DNA from: Paenibacillus sp. Root444D2
Lineage (GTDB): Bacteria > Bacillota > Bacilli > Paenibacillales > NBRC-103111
NCBI RefSeq assembly: GCF_001426375.1
Contig: NZ_LMEO01000025.1
Span: 1,226 to 58,097, forward strand
Direction: 5' to 3'
Length of the DNA stretch: 56,872 nt
In this document: positions 1 through 7,845 of the stretch, piece after piece
Layout: each line of letters starts with the position of its first letter
Numbering within the stretch: the stretch's first letter is position 1
Position numbers and translations under genes: made by a program
Notes under the pieces: model-generated
What the model saw: only the letters and a program-made list of their open reading frames with translations
What the model was told of the DNA's origin: nothing
Database searches by the model: none

Positions 1-742
1 CTATGCGTCCAAGGCTGGTCGGTGACGAAACCATCTCACCTACCAAGCCTAGGGTCCGCATATCTGCGATGTTCACCACGTTCGGCATGCCGAAGTGGTC
101 GAGATTCACCCGCGCGCCGCGCACCGCCAGCGGGTTGATGTCATAGCCCACGATGTCGATCCCCATCGACATCGCCTCCACCAGCACCGTGCCGATGCCG
201 CAGCACGGGTCAATGGCCTTCGTGCCCGCAACAATGGGCACGGCAATGTTCACCACCGCCCGCGCTACGCGCGTACTCAGGGCGGTGGAGTAGTTCTGTG
301 GCTTCTGCTGATGCTGAAGCCACACGGCTTCGCCGTAGCTGCAGTGGCCGAACAACCATCGGCCTCCCAGCTCCGTCACGGCGAACCATTGCTCCGGCCG
401 TCGCATTTCGGCTTTGCCGCGAAGATGCCGGCCTATCTCGCGAGCGACCTCGCGCTGGCCGTCAGAGCTGACCGCAGCGCCTGTCTCCGCGAACGCAACC
501 TTGAACGTTGACCCCTGCACGGTCAACGTTGCCACCAACGAGGCCAGCTCCGGCAAGCTGCCGGCCTCGAACAACACGTCCAGCCGCAGCTTTAGAAACG
601 GGCTGCGGCTCGGCTCCACACGACGCGCGCTAACCGCGTAGCGCGCGCCAAGCACTGTCTCTGCGCCCAGTAAGGTGCGCAGCTCTAACTGGCACAGCGC
701 CTGCTCGTCTTCGTGGCAGGCGTATACGTATATATGTTCCAT
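1..742 (-). CDS. TRM11/UPF0020-type SAM-dependent RNA methyltransferase, partial (C-terminus off the left edge)
   Basis: An open frame of about 247 residues runs from an ATG at 742 off the left edge with no stop. Residues from about 180 on carry a Rossmann methyltransferase signature: DPCCGIGTVLVEA, followed by GYDINPLAVRGARVNL. This is the SAM-binding motif I and acidic motif II of the THUMP/TRM11-like RNA methylase family (UPF0020). The catalytic NPPY-type motif would lie beyond the edge, so the enzyme class cannot be confirmed. A GAGGG ribosome site precedes the ATG. The gene is clearly richer in G+C than the regulator that follows it. Likely role (inference): guanosine N2-methylation of tRNA or a related RNA. 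Confidence 0.72.
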   Translation of the reverse strand, partial: MEHIYVYACHEDEQALCQLELRTLLGAETVLGARYAVSARRVEPSRSPFLKLRLDVLFEAGSLPELASLVATLTVQGSTFKVAFAETGAAVSSDGQREVAREIGRHLRGKAEMRRPEQWFAVTELGGRWLFGHCSYGEAVWLQHQQKPQNYSTALSTRVARAVVNIAVPIVAGTKAIDPCCGIGTVLVEAMSMGIDIVGYDINPLAVRGARVNLDHFGMPNVVNIADMRTLGLVGEMVSSPTSLGRI

Positions 743-834
743 GCTTCATCCCTCATTTTACATGTTAAATGCCAATCAGTTTAAATCAGTTTTGCTTTTA
801 AATTTCTGTTTTCCCGGCACCTAACGCAAAACAG

Positions 835-1710
835 CTACAAAAACTGCTGCATCAACTGCTTCATAAACATATCCGTTGTCTTACATAGGAACATATCCTT
901 ACGATACACAATGCCGACATCCTTCTGGGGAATCGGGTCAATAATCGGGATGCTCCGAATGGCGCCGGTGCGGAAACTGTCCACATACGACCTCGGCAAT
1001 ATAGCTCCGCCTTCTACATTGTTTTTAGCCATCTGAAGCAGTGACTCCAGAGTCGAGAGTTCTATCGCTGGCTTCCATACAAAACCAGACTGCTCACAGC
1101 AATCATCCATCATTTGCCGAACATAAAATTTTTTCTGGAGCATAGCGACTGGAAGCTGAACCAAATCCGCCAAACGAATAGCTTTCGCCTGAGCAAGCGG
1201 ATGCTTGTCCGAAATAACAAGCCGCAGCTGTTCCTTGTACAACGGGATGTAATGAAACTGTTCATCTTCATCAGGCAGGAAAACAACACCAATGTCAAGC
1301 TGGTTGCTCAGCAGTCGCTCTTTCGTCTCCTCGGTAGCGAGTTCTGTTACAGATAGCTCGATTTTCGGGTAAAGGGCATGGAAAGCAATAATCGTCGCGG
1401 TGAGCAAATGATTACCAGAGCAGCCAATACGCAGCCGTCCCCGCTGCATACCTTGGATCTCATTAATGGCCGCCTGCGCTTGATTCAACTCATGGAACAT
1501 GTTCCTGCTGTGTTTATGAAGGATCTCTCCCGCTTCTGTGACATAAATCTTTTTTCCGATTCGCTGAAAAAGAGGTGATCCTACCCGATGCTCCAACAGA
1601 CGAATCTGTTGACTAAGTGTAGGTTGGCTGATGCCAAGCTTTTCCGCTGCCTTCGTAAAGTGAAGTTCTTCGCATACCGCTAAAAAGTATTCCAATAACC
1701 GATGCTCCAT
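835..1710 (-). CDS. LysR-family transcriptional regulator
   Basis: A 291-residue protein of normal LysR length. The N-terminus is the winged helix-turn-helix (about residues 3-60: FLAVCEELHFTKAAEKLGIS, then QPTLSQQIRLLE). It is followed by a linker helix and a two-lobed effector-binding domain from about residue 90 (RLRIGCSGNHLL...). It is the mirror of the aminotransferase gene on the other strand. The 120-bp gap holds a palindrome with a T-N11-A core, which is where such regulators bind. Family knowledge suggests it both represses itself and activates the divergent gene in response to a small metabolite. The effector cannot be read from the sequence; a branched-chain amino acid or keto acid is a guess from context. 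Confidence 0.92.
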   Translation of the reverse strand: MEHRLLEYFLAVCEELHFTKAAEKLGISQPTLSQQIRLLEHRVGSPLFQRIGKKIYVTEAGEILHKHSRNMFHELNQAQAAINEIQGMQRGRLRIGCSGNHLLTATIIAFHALYPKIELSVTELATEETKERLLSNQLDIGVVFLPDEDEQFHYIPLYKEQLRLVISDKHPLAQAKAIRLADLVQLPVAMLQKKFYVRQMMDDCCEQSGFVWKPAIELSTLESLLQMAKNNVEGGAILPRSYVDSFRTGAIRSIPIIDPIPQKDVGIVYRKDMFLCKTTDMFMKQLMQQFL

Positions 1711-1725
1711 CTTGGTATGCCTCCG

Positions 1726-1746
1726 ATCATAGTTATTAACTATGAT
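1726..1746. promoter_or_regulatory. Perfect palindrome, probable LysR operator
   Basis: Arms ATCATAGTTA and TAACTATGAT flank a single central T. The core contains T-N11-A (T1730, A1742), the LysR-box signature. Its centre at 1736 lies about 65 bp upstream of the start point predicted from the -10 at 1789-1794, the classical position of a LysR recognition site. A related dyad (ACTATAGT, 1787-1794) covers that -10. Confidence 0.6.
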
Positions 1747-1765
1747 GGTAATTGATTATTTGCAA

Positions 1766-1794
1766 TTGATCAATGATTGTTATTTAACTATAGT
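1766..1794 (+). promoter_or_regulatory. Predicted sigma-A promoter of the aminotransferase gene
   Basis: TTGATC (1766-1771) and TATAGT (1789-1794) are separated by 17 nt. This gives a start near 1801 and a leader of about 36 nt. The -10 is embedded in a second copy of the operator-like sequence. The spacing fits well; the hexamers are moderate matches. Confidence 0.5.
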
Positions 1795-1836
1795 AACGAT
1801 AACAAGTATGCACATTCGAAAAGGTGGTTGATGGCG

Positions 1837-2907
1837 ATGTATGGACAGATTCGAATCGAACACAATCTGAGTTGTAAAGCAAAGCCCCGTTTTGAAGAAG
1901 ACTTAGGATTTGGACGTCATTTTACAGATCATATGTTTAAGATGGATTTCGAGGAAGGAAAGGGCTGGCATGATCCGCGTATTATCCCTTATGGGCCTAT
2001 TTCCCATGACCCTTCAGCGATGGTTTTTCATTATGGGCAAGCCGTGTTCGAGGGGTTAAAGGCTTTTCGTACGGAAAAGGATGAGATTGTTTTATTTCGA
2101 CCTGACCAAAATGCACAGCGACTAAACCGTTCCAGCGACCGGCTGCAAATGCCGCAAATGGATGAGAATTTCGTCGTAGGCGCTATTCAAACCCTTGTTC
2201 GTATGGATGCCGAATGGGTACCCCGAAAAAAGGGGTCCTCTTTATATATTCGTCCTTTTGTAATTGCTACCGAAGCAGGCCTAGGCGTACGTGCCTCATC
2301 GCGCTATTCGTTCGTAATCATTATGTCGCCGGTAGACTCCTACTATGAGGAAGGGCTTCAGCCCATTAATCTCCTTGTAGAAAGCCATTATGCCAGGGCC
2401 GTTCAAGGTGGTACGGGCAATGCCAAAACAGCCGGCAATTACGCTGCTACCCTCAAGGCACAAGCCCTCGCCAAAGAACATAACTGCGCGCAAGTGCTCT
2501 GGCTGGATGCCATCGAGAAGATTTATATAGAAGAAGCCGGCAGCATGAATGTCTTTTTCAAAATCAATGGGGAAGTTGTGACCCCGAGTCTTAGCGGCAG
2601 TATTCTGGATGGCATCACGCGAAAAAGCATCATTCACCTGCTAAAGGAGTGGGCCATTCCGGTTACAGAGCGGAAAATTTCGATCGATGAGATCGTTCTG
2701 GCCTATGAGAACGGAACCTTGGAGGAGGCCTTCGGTACCGGTACGGCTGCTGTCGTATCCCCCATTGGCAATCTCCTGTGGAAAGGTACGCCTATGGTGA
2801 TTAACCAAGGTAACATCGGTGATCTGGTTCGTCGGCTTTACGACACGATTACCGGGATTCAATACGGAAGGATTGAGGATTCTTACGGGTGGACGATTTC
2901 TTGTTAG
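1837..2907 (+). CDS. ilvE: Branched-chain amino acid aminotransferase (IlvE/YwaA type)
   Basis: A class IV PLP-dependent aminotransferase of 356 residues, the usual length of the B. subtilis YwaA/YbgE group. It interconverts leucine, isoleucine and valine with their 2-oxo acids, using glutamate/2-oxoglutarate. Visible motifs are FGRHFTDHMF, MVFHYGQAVFEGLKAF, the PLP-lysine region GGTGNAKTAGNYA (Lys about 197), and the phosphate-binding FGTGTAAVVSPIG. Upstream in-frame codons, including a TTG at 1777, are unlikely starts. AAGGTGG at 1821-1827 is 9 nt from the ATG at 1837 and only 3 nt from one at 1831, so 1837 is preferred. It is divergent from a LysR regulator that probably controls it. No terminator follows directly; the next one is at 3472. 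Confidence 0.93.
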   Translation: MYGQIRIEHNLSCKAKPRFEEDLGFGRHFTDHMFKMDFEEGKGWHDPRIIPYGPISHDPSAMVFHYGQAVFEGLKAFRTEKDEIVLFRPDQNAQRLNRSSDRLQMPQMDENFVVGAIQTLVRMDAEWVPRKKGSSLYIRPFVIATEAGLGVRASSRYSFVIIMSPVDSYYEEGLQPINLLVESHYARAVQGGTGNAKTAGNYAATLKAQALAKEHNCAQVLWLDAIEKIYIEEAGSMNVFFKINGEVVTPSLSGSILDGITRKSIIHLLKEWAIPVTERKISIDEIVLAYENGTLEEAFGTGTAAVVSPIGNLLWKGTPMVINQGNIGDLVRRLYDTITGIQYGRIEDSYGWTISC

Positions 2908-2939
2908 ATGCATGTTGCAAAAAAATCAATTTACGCCGT

Positions 2940-3250
2940 CCTTAGTTGAGAGTGTTTGTTAAAGTTGATGCAACGAAAATTACGCCTATGACGTGTATGG
3001 AAGAATCATTCTCTGTTGCTTACACGTGTAATGTTGTATTTTGTACATTATTAGGCAAGCTAATCGGCTTTTTCTATGCAATTGTTGTAAAAAACACAAC
3101 AATTTCAGCCCAAATTAGCTTTATAGCCTCTAACACGGCTAATTTGTTGCACAACATACAACAATCTTAACTTTCCCTGAAGAAATCAAGGAAATTGTTG
3201 TACGCTGTACAACTTGCCTTGCCTTCCCAATTCTCTCTAAACCCAGGAAA
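2940..3250. repeat. Intergenic repeat, family 1, copy A
   Basis: The gap after ilvE holds no gene. It contains phrases found again elsewhere in the window. A segment with GTTGATGCAA and GTAATGTTGTATTT recurs near 56,390 and 56,660. The tail (GAAGAAATCA, TTGTTGTAC, ACTTGC, CCAGGAAAATATA) recurs at 39,070-39,165. It has several short dyads of the form TTGTTGTA...ACAACAA. No protein-coding frame fits. Confidence 0.6.
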
Positions 3251-3292
3251 ATATAATCCCCATCCCCTTGCCCTAAAACATATAAAATAGCC

Positions 3293-3470
3293 TGTGTGTT
3301 TGTGTGTGTGTTGTGTGTCTGTGTTGTGTGTCTGTGTTGTGTGTCTGTGTTGTGTGTCTGTGTTGTGTGTCTGTGTTGTGTGTGTGTGTTGTGTGTCTGT
3401 GTTGTGTGTCTGTGTTATGTGTGTGTGTTATGTGTGTGTGTTGTGTGTGTGTGTGTTGTGTGTGTGTGTG
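3293..3470. repeat. GT-rich minisatellite (13-nt unit)
   Basis: From 3310 a 13-nt unit (GTTGTGTGTCTGT) is repeated eight times with one substituted copy. Two GTTATGTGTGTGT units and two 15-nt units follow, ending at 3469. The plus strand has no C outside the CTG steps and almost no A, an extreme purine/pyrimidine bias. The frames open across it encode only Cys/Val or His/Thr repeats and are surely not genes. It stops one base before a terminator. Slippage makes such arrays length-variable. Confidence 0.9.
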
Positions 3471-3471
3471 C

Positions 3472-3500
3472 AAAAAAGACACCTCGCGGGTGTCTTTTTT
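3472..3500. terminator. Bidirectional Rho-independent terminator
   Basis: AAAAAA, then a GACACC/GGTGTC stem around a 5-nt loop, then TTTTTT. It is symmetrical, so it can stop transcripts from ilvE on the plus strand and from the DUF1232 gene on the minus strand. Confidence 0.85.
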
Positions 3501-3608
3501 CATGTGGAGGCTATATAGTAGCTCCTTAGGCCTTTAGATTACTTGGAGCAGCTAACGCTTTGCCATACATGTGTGTGTGAACAGCCCAGGGACAGTCAAA
3601 GTAGTACC

Positions 3609-4043
3609 CTATTTTGCTGACTGCTCATCACTCTCTGACTCCTTCTCTTTCTGTTCAACGAGCTGCCCATCAATGTCGATAATATCCTTGCTGTTCATCA
3701 CATCATCACCAAGAAAATCCCTCAGCTTGTTCTTCGCTTTGCGTTTCACATCGTCATCGATACTCCTTGCGACAGATGCCAAGGCTAACCCCAAAGCACT
3801 TAAATCATCTACATATCCGACAATCGGCAGCAAATCCGGCAAGAGATCCAACGGCAAAATGAGATAGCCCAGCGCGCCGTATATTTGAACTTTTGCTCTA
3901 AGCGGTGTTTTCGGACTTTCTAAGGCGTAAAAGAGCAGCAGTCCGCTGTAAATGACTTTGCTACCTGCCTTTTTGGCGCCCTTTTTCAATTTCCACCAGA
4001 AGCCGTCGGGTGAGAAATATTTCTGATATTTGGAAGAGTCCAT
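3609..4043 (-). CDS. DUF1232 (YkvA-type) small membrane protein
   Basis: A 144-residue protein. The middle carries the DUF1232 signature: PLRAKVQIYGALGYLILPLD, then LLPDLLPIVGYVDDLSALGL (about residues 47-86), a hydrophobic hairpin with the conserved P-D-L-P and DD. The N-terminus is basic (KKGAKKAGSK) and the C-terminus is acidic and Glu-rich (EQKEKESESDEQ). The family is widespread and its biochemical role is unknown. It stands alone, with a terminator downstream at 3472-3500. Confidence 0.85.
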   Translation of the reverse strand: MDSSKYQKYFSPDGFWWKLKKGAKKAGSKVIYSGLLLFYALESPKTPLRAKVQIYGALGYLILPLDLLPDLLPIVGYVDDLSALGLALASVARSIDDDVKRKAKNKLRDFLGDDVMNSKDIIDIDGQLVEQKEKESESDEQSAK

Positions 4044-4245
4044 CGCACGATCACTCCAATCATTTATATATATTTACCCCATATACAACGGAAATCAAGC
4101 ATCCCCTAATGATATTCATATGTGCTATGCCGTTAGTGTGCTCAGCCCAACGCCAAGAAACTCCCGTTTCTAAGCTTGCGCCTCACTTAGTGAGTCTATG
4201 TTGATTTTGTCACAGAATTGAGGAGATATGCAAGGAGTCCATGAA

Positions 4246-4290
4246 GAAAAAGAACTAGACAGAAGAGTGACTTCTCTCCGGCCTAGTTCT
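4246..4290 (-). terminator. Terminator of the first sugar operon
   Basis: On the minus strand an AGAACTAG/CTAGTTCT stem, with an inner AGAGAAG/CTTCTCT stem, is followed by TTTTTCTT. It sits 35 nt past the stop of the PP2C-containing frame, so it ends the operon that starts at 9691. Confidence 0.8.
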
Positions 4291-4324
4291 AACAAAGAAG
4301 TGCGCCGTGCAGCACACGCCTCGT

Positions 4325-5563
4325 TTATAATTCTAAATAAATAGCTGTTTTATCATCAGACTTTTTCACTCTTGGAAACTGCAAGCAATCTGGATCTGCT
4401 TCCTCTATTTGGATAAGCCAATGGATATAATTTTCCAGCCCCATCGATTTGACTCTAAAGACGATCTGCTTTAAATCTTCATCAAGTGAATGCTCCCGTT
4501 GAGGATCAATTAGGCCATCAGAGAATAGAAATAATGATGTTAATTGCGCTCTGCTAATTCGGCCATATTCCATATGATCTGCCAGTTCCGGTTCTCCATT
4601 TAAGACGGAATACCCATTTACGGTATTCATTAATGCTCTTCCAGCATGAATCTGCGGCTTTACAAACTGCCATAATTCCTCGCGGGAAGTCAGTCCTGAC
4701 GCAACTCCCTCCGCCCAAAGCTGACGGGTGGGGCGATCCACAACCTCCAACTGGTCTCGGGTTACAAGCCTAGTCGTACCATCTTCATACATTGCGACCA
4801 GCATACAATCACCTGCATGTGCGAACTCAACTTGGGTGTCATTTACACGAACAAGTAAAGCACAAGCACTCCACAATTGTTCTTTACGTGTCACGTCCAC
4901 ACCTGTTGCAATCATCTCGTCACGCAGCTGCTGATTGGCTTGCATCAGCATACATTGCGGAGAAAGCTTTTGCCCAATTTTATCCTGGGACAAAGCAATA
5001 ATTGCTTTGGCTATCAGCTGTGCAGCCAAATAACCACCCGTCTCACCATCCAAGCCTCTGTAAGGTTCTAATGAAGTAGCCCCATCTATGACACCATAAA
5101 GTTGAATAGTATCGTTAACAATTAGCGAATCCTCATTCCATACGCCTTCGTGGTAGACGAGACCTTCTACGAAGCATACATGATTGATTTGGCCATTCAT
5201 TTCGTATTCTTTGTCAGGCATCAAAAAGGGCTTAGTTGAGCGTGCGATTACGACGCTGGGGTCTTTCAGATCGAACAGAACTTGCGCAGCGCAATAAGCG
5301 CCTGTCGTATAGTTTGGATCTCCATGTTGACCATGATTTTTGCTGTTATAGATGAGCAAAATCCCCTGTTCCATGATGATGGCTTGCGGACCAGGCTCAA
5401 TGAGATCACTATCGAAATGATGCTTTCTTATTGACAAAAGAGGAAGCAGAAAAGGCTCAGCATGGTAGCCTCGCGGATCTTCCGCTTCCACTGGTGTCCA
5501 GTGGATCAAATCCAACGAAGTGGCGGCATAGATGTTGGACTCACCCCAATACATCCAGTACAA
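4325..5563 (-). CDS. C-terminal half of GH130 phosphorylase fused in frame to a complete PP2C phosphatase domain
   Basis: This 412-residue open frame continues the GH130 enzyme encoded just upstream. Residues 1-137 (GESNIYAATSLDLIHW ... GQINHVCFVEGLVYHEG) are the second half of the GH130 propeller. The chain then changes without a break into a PP2C-type Ser/Thr phosphatase: NEDSLIV, VIDGATSL, ETGGYLAAQ, AHAGDCMLVAM, LFSDGL and a final SDDKTAIYLEL. All metal-ligand motifs of the PP2C family are therefore present. The last 20 or so residues expected of GH130 (the YYGTAD region) are missing at the junction. The true initiation codon of this piece is uncertain: the frame stays open up to a TAA at 5654, and TTG at 5563 has no good ribosome site. 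It may be made only by readthrough or reinitiation, or may be decaying. Confidence 0.75.
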   Translation of the reverse strand: MYWMYWGESNIYAATSLDLIHWTPVEAEDPRGYHAEPFLLPLLSIRKHHFDSDLIEPGPQAIIMEQGILLIYNSKNHGQHGDPNYTTGAYCAAQVLFDLKDPSVVIARSTKPFLMPDKEYEMNGQINHVCFVEGLVYHEGVWNEDSLIVNDTIQLYGVIDGATSLEPYRGLDGETGGYLAAQLIAKAIIALSQDKIGQKLSPQCMLMQANQQLRDEMIATGVDVTRKEQLWSACALLVRVNDTQVEFAHAGDCMLVAMYEDGTTRLVTRDQLEVVDRPTRQLWAEGVASGLTSREELWQFVKPQIHAGRALMNTVNGYSVLNGEPELADHMEYGRISRAQLTSLFLFSDGLIDPQREHSLDEDLKQIVFRVKSMGLENYIHWLIQIEEADPDCLQFPRVKKSDDKTAIYLEL

Positions 5564-5653
5564 GCCGTCAATTCGTTCAGCGATGAACTTCTCTCCAACA
5601 CGTTTGGTAACAATAGCCCCTGATTTGGTCCAAATGTCTGCGTATTTGCCATC

Positions 5654-6142
5654 TTACGCTTGACCAAAGGCCAATCCATGCTTCGACCATGACGTTAGAT
5701 TAACGGATGTCGCCACACAAAGTCTGGCTTTGATGCCATCATAAGCGGTATACATCATATAGTACGTGCCATTTGTATCCTCTACGATACGCGGGTCCTC
5801 GCAGCCACCTTCCCATTCAAGCGTATGGAATGAATCCTGTTCAGGATATAAGACGGGTTCCCGCTCCTTCTTAAACTGCAGTCCATCTCTGCTCACCGCA
5901 TGTCCGATCCGAGATGTACCTTCGTACTTCCCTACCCTATCCTCCGCACGATATAAGAGATGCACCTCACCCTCTCGAACAATAGCAGTAGGATTGAATA
6001 AATCCTTCTCCTCCCAGTTCACCTCACCATTTCGAACCGGACAGATGAATGATGCCTCGGCTTCGGGAAGCAATATGGGATTAATCTCATCTGCTTTGAT
6101 AAATGGACCCAGCTCCCATTCCAACTTACCATCTCGATACAT
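5654..6142 (-). pseudogene. GH130 (mannoside phosphorylase family), N-terminal half, cut by an in-frame TAA
   Basis: The ATG at 6142 is preceded by GAGGGG at 9 nt and gives 162 residues before TAA at 5654-5656. The frame contains FNPTAIVREGEVHLLYRAED and the GH130 hallmark CEDPR (Glu115-Asp116). GH130 enzymes phosphorolyse or hydrolyse beta-mannosides. The frame after the stop continues in the same register for 30 codons (DGKYADIW...AERIDG) into the downstream ORF, so a single nonsense codon, not a frameshift, splits the enzyme. A longer upstream start (6238) would overlap the binding-protein gene and lacks a ribosome site. It is the last gene of an ABC importer operon, which suggests intracellular breakdown of an imported mannoside. 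Confidence 0.8.
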
Positions 6143-6169
6143 GTTTATATTCCCCTCACTCATAGATGA

Positions 6170-6200
6170 GGCTACTCCAGTTTTTCTTTTTGGAGTAGCC
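6170..6200 (-). other. Intercistronic stem-loop after the binding-protein gene
   Basis: GGCTACTCC and GGAGTAGCC form a perfect stem around an A/T-rich loop, between the stop of the lipoprotein gene (6213) and the ATG of GH130 (6142). No U-run follows on the minus strand, so it looks like an mRNA-stabilising or processing hairpin rather than a full terminator. Confidence 0.65.
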
Positions 6201-6212
6201 CACCGTAGTTCA

Positions 6213-7793
6213 TTATTTTTTGGACGCTTTATAAGCATCTAATTGTTTTTGATACTCTGCTATTACTTTATCAATACCTGCTGCTTTTAGCTTATCAATA
6301 GCTGCTTTGCTCTTCTGATCATAATCGAGCACACCATCGTAGATAGGCATAATATCCGATGTATAAACAGCCTGAATATTAGACATCTCAGATTTAACCG
6401 CAGTCGGATCGAAGAAGAAGTCTGCGGCGAAGAATGTTTTCGCATTCGGATCTGCAACGAACAAAGCTTTGTTAGCGCTTAACGTATTGGGATCGATACG
6501 AATATACTTTAGGTTCCCGATCATCCAGTCTTCCTGCAAATAGAGATTCGTCTTACCATCAGCATCCTTCAGGTATTCAATGCCGCGATCGCCGACTTTT
6601 TTGTATGTTTTGCCTTCAATCCCATACATGAACAAATCATAATTTTCCTGGGAGGTATATAACCAATTCAAGAACTGTACAGCGGCTTCCGGATGTTTGC
6701 TGTTCGCAGCTACAGCATTAACGTTCTTCGCGTTAAACATTCTGTAATGCGGTTTATCCGGATTTAACCGTTGAAGTGTAAAATCTTCGTCTTTCATATT
6801 TGGATACGTCTTTTTCATTTCGTTAACGTTATTTGGTGTACCGAATAAAAATGGATATATGGCGCTATTGATTTGCTTATCGATTTGCTCTTGCTTAACA
6901 ACGAGAATATCTGGGTTTGTAAGCTTTTTCTGGTAAGCTGTACGGAAGAAAGCCGAATCCTTTTTAAATTCTTCTGTTTCAGCCCAGCTCTTAACTTTGC
7001 CGTCCTTATCAATGAAAGCAATTTTATCTTTCACTGCAAACGGATATGAGTCATACGCTCGGTGCAGCACATCGGATGCATCACGTAGTCCGCCGCGAAT
7101 AGGAAGATACGGCTTGGAAGCGCCATGATCTGTTGACATTACTTTTTCCATAGCTGCAAGCATTTCTTCCTGGGTCTTAGGAACATCCGTGACACCAGCT
7201 TGATTCAACAAGATGCGATTCGCCGTGAAGGAACCGTCAACGGCAGGTTCATACCAATAGGATGGAATACCGAACGTTTTTCCGTCTTTTTGTACACCGC
7301 TCCAAACGGAATCAGGTATAGCTTTCTTTAACTCCGGCCCATATTTGGCAACCTCGGGTCCAACATCTTTGACAGCTCCGCGACCAATATAATTGGCCAA
7401 AGAAATCCAGTCATTCATGACGTGGAACATATCAAAATCTTCACCAGTTGAAAGCTTGAGGTTCAGCTTTTGTTCCCAAGCTCCCCAGTCAATGTATTCT
7501 TTGACGATTTTCACATTTACACCGTCTGCTTGCAGCTTCTTATCTACAGCGTCTTTTACGGCAGCCCACTCTTTGGGTTCATTTCCGGGTAACACATATT
7601 TCAAAGTGACGACTTCTGCTGGTTTTGCCGATTCTTTGACACTCTTGTCTTCTGGTTTTGCCGATTCTTTGACACTCTTGTCTTCTGTTTTTGCCGATGC
7701 AGAAGCTTCAGGCTTTTCATTTGTTGCCCCGCAGCCTGCAATAAAGGATACTGCCAACAGACTAGATATTGACACCATGGATAGCTTTTTCAT
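6213..7793 (-). CDS. Sugar ABC transporter lipoprotein solute-binding protein (LplA type)
   Basis: A 526-residue family 1 extracellular binding protein. It has a signal peptide with lipobox FIAGC (Cys21), so it should be anchored to the outer face of the membrane. A Lys/Glu-rich linker follows. It contains two exact copies of EDKSVKESAKP (about residues 38-59), a 33-bp direct duplication at the DNA level. The mature fold starts at about residue 64 (TLKYVLPGNEPKEW). Length and layout match the large binding proteins that pair with LplB/YtcP-type permeases. It lies third in the operon, after the two permeases and before GH130, so the ligand is probably an oligosaccharide containing mannose (inference). 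Confidence 0.9.
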   Translation of the reverse strand: MKKLSMVSISSLLAVSFIAGCGATNEKPEASASAKTEDKSVKESAKPEDKSVKESAKPAEVVTLKYVLPGNEPKEWAAVKDAVDKKLQADGVNVKIVKEYIDWGAWEQKLNLKLSTGEDFDMFHVMNDWISLANYIGRGAVKDVGPEVAKYGPELKKAIPDSVWSGVQKDGKTFGIPSYWYEPAVDGSFTANRILLNQAGVTDVPKTQEEMLAAMEKVMSTDHGASKPYLPIRGGLRDASDVLHRAYDSYPFAVKDKIAFIDKDGKVKSWAETEEFKKDSAFFRTAYQKKLTNPDILVVKQEQIDKQINSAIYPFLFGTPNNVNEMKKTYPNMKDEDFTLQRLNPDKPHYRMFNAKNVNAVAANSKHPEAAVQFLNWLYTSQENYDLFMYGIEGKTYKKVGDRGIEYLKDADGKTNLYLQEDWMIGNLKYIRIDPNTLSANKALFVADPNAKTFFAADFFFDPTAVKSEMSNIQAVYTSDIMPIYDGVLDYDQKSKAAIDKLKAAGIDKVIAEYQKQLDAYKASKK

Positions 7794-7845
7794 TTGACCC
7801 TCTCCCTTTGAGTTAATCTTATATAAACCTCTTCCGAGGAAAATA

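Noticed and set aside
3273..3537. Open frames on both strands through the GT repeat (Cys/Val and His/Thr repeats)
   Set aside because: They exist only because the repeat lacks stop codons; they have no ribosome site and no protein-like composition.
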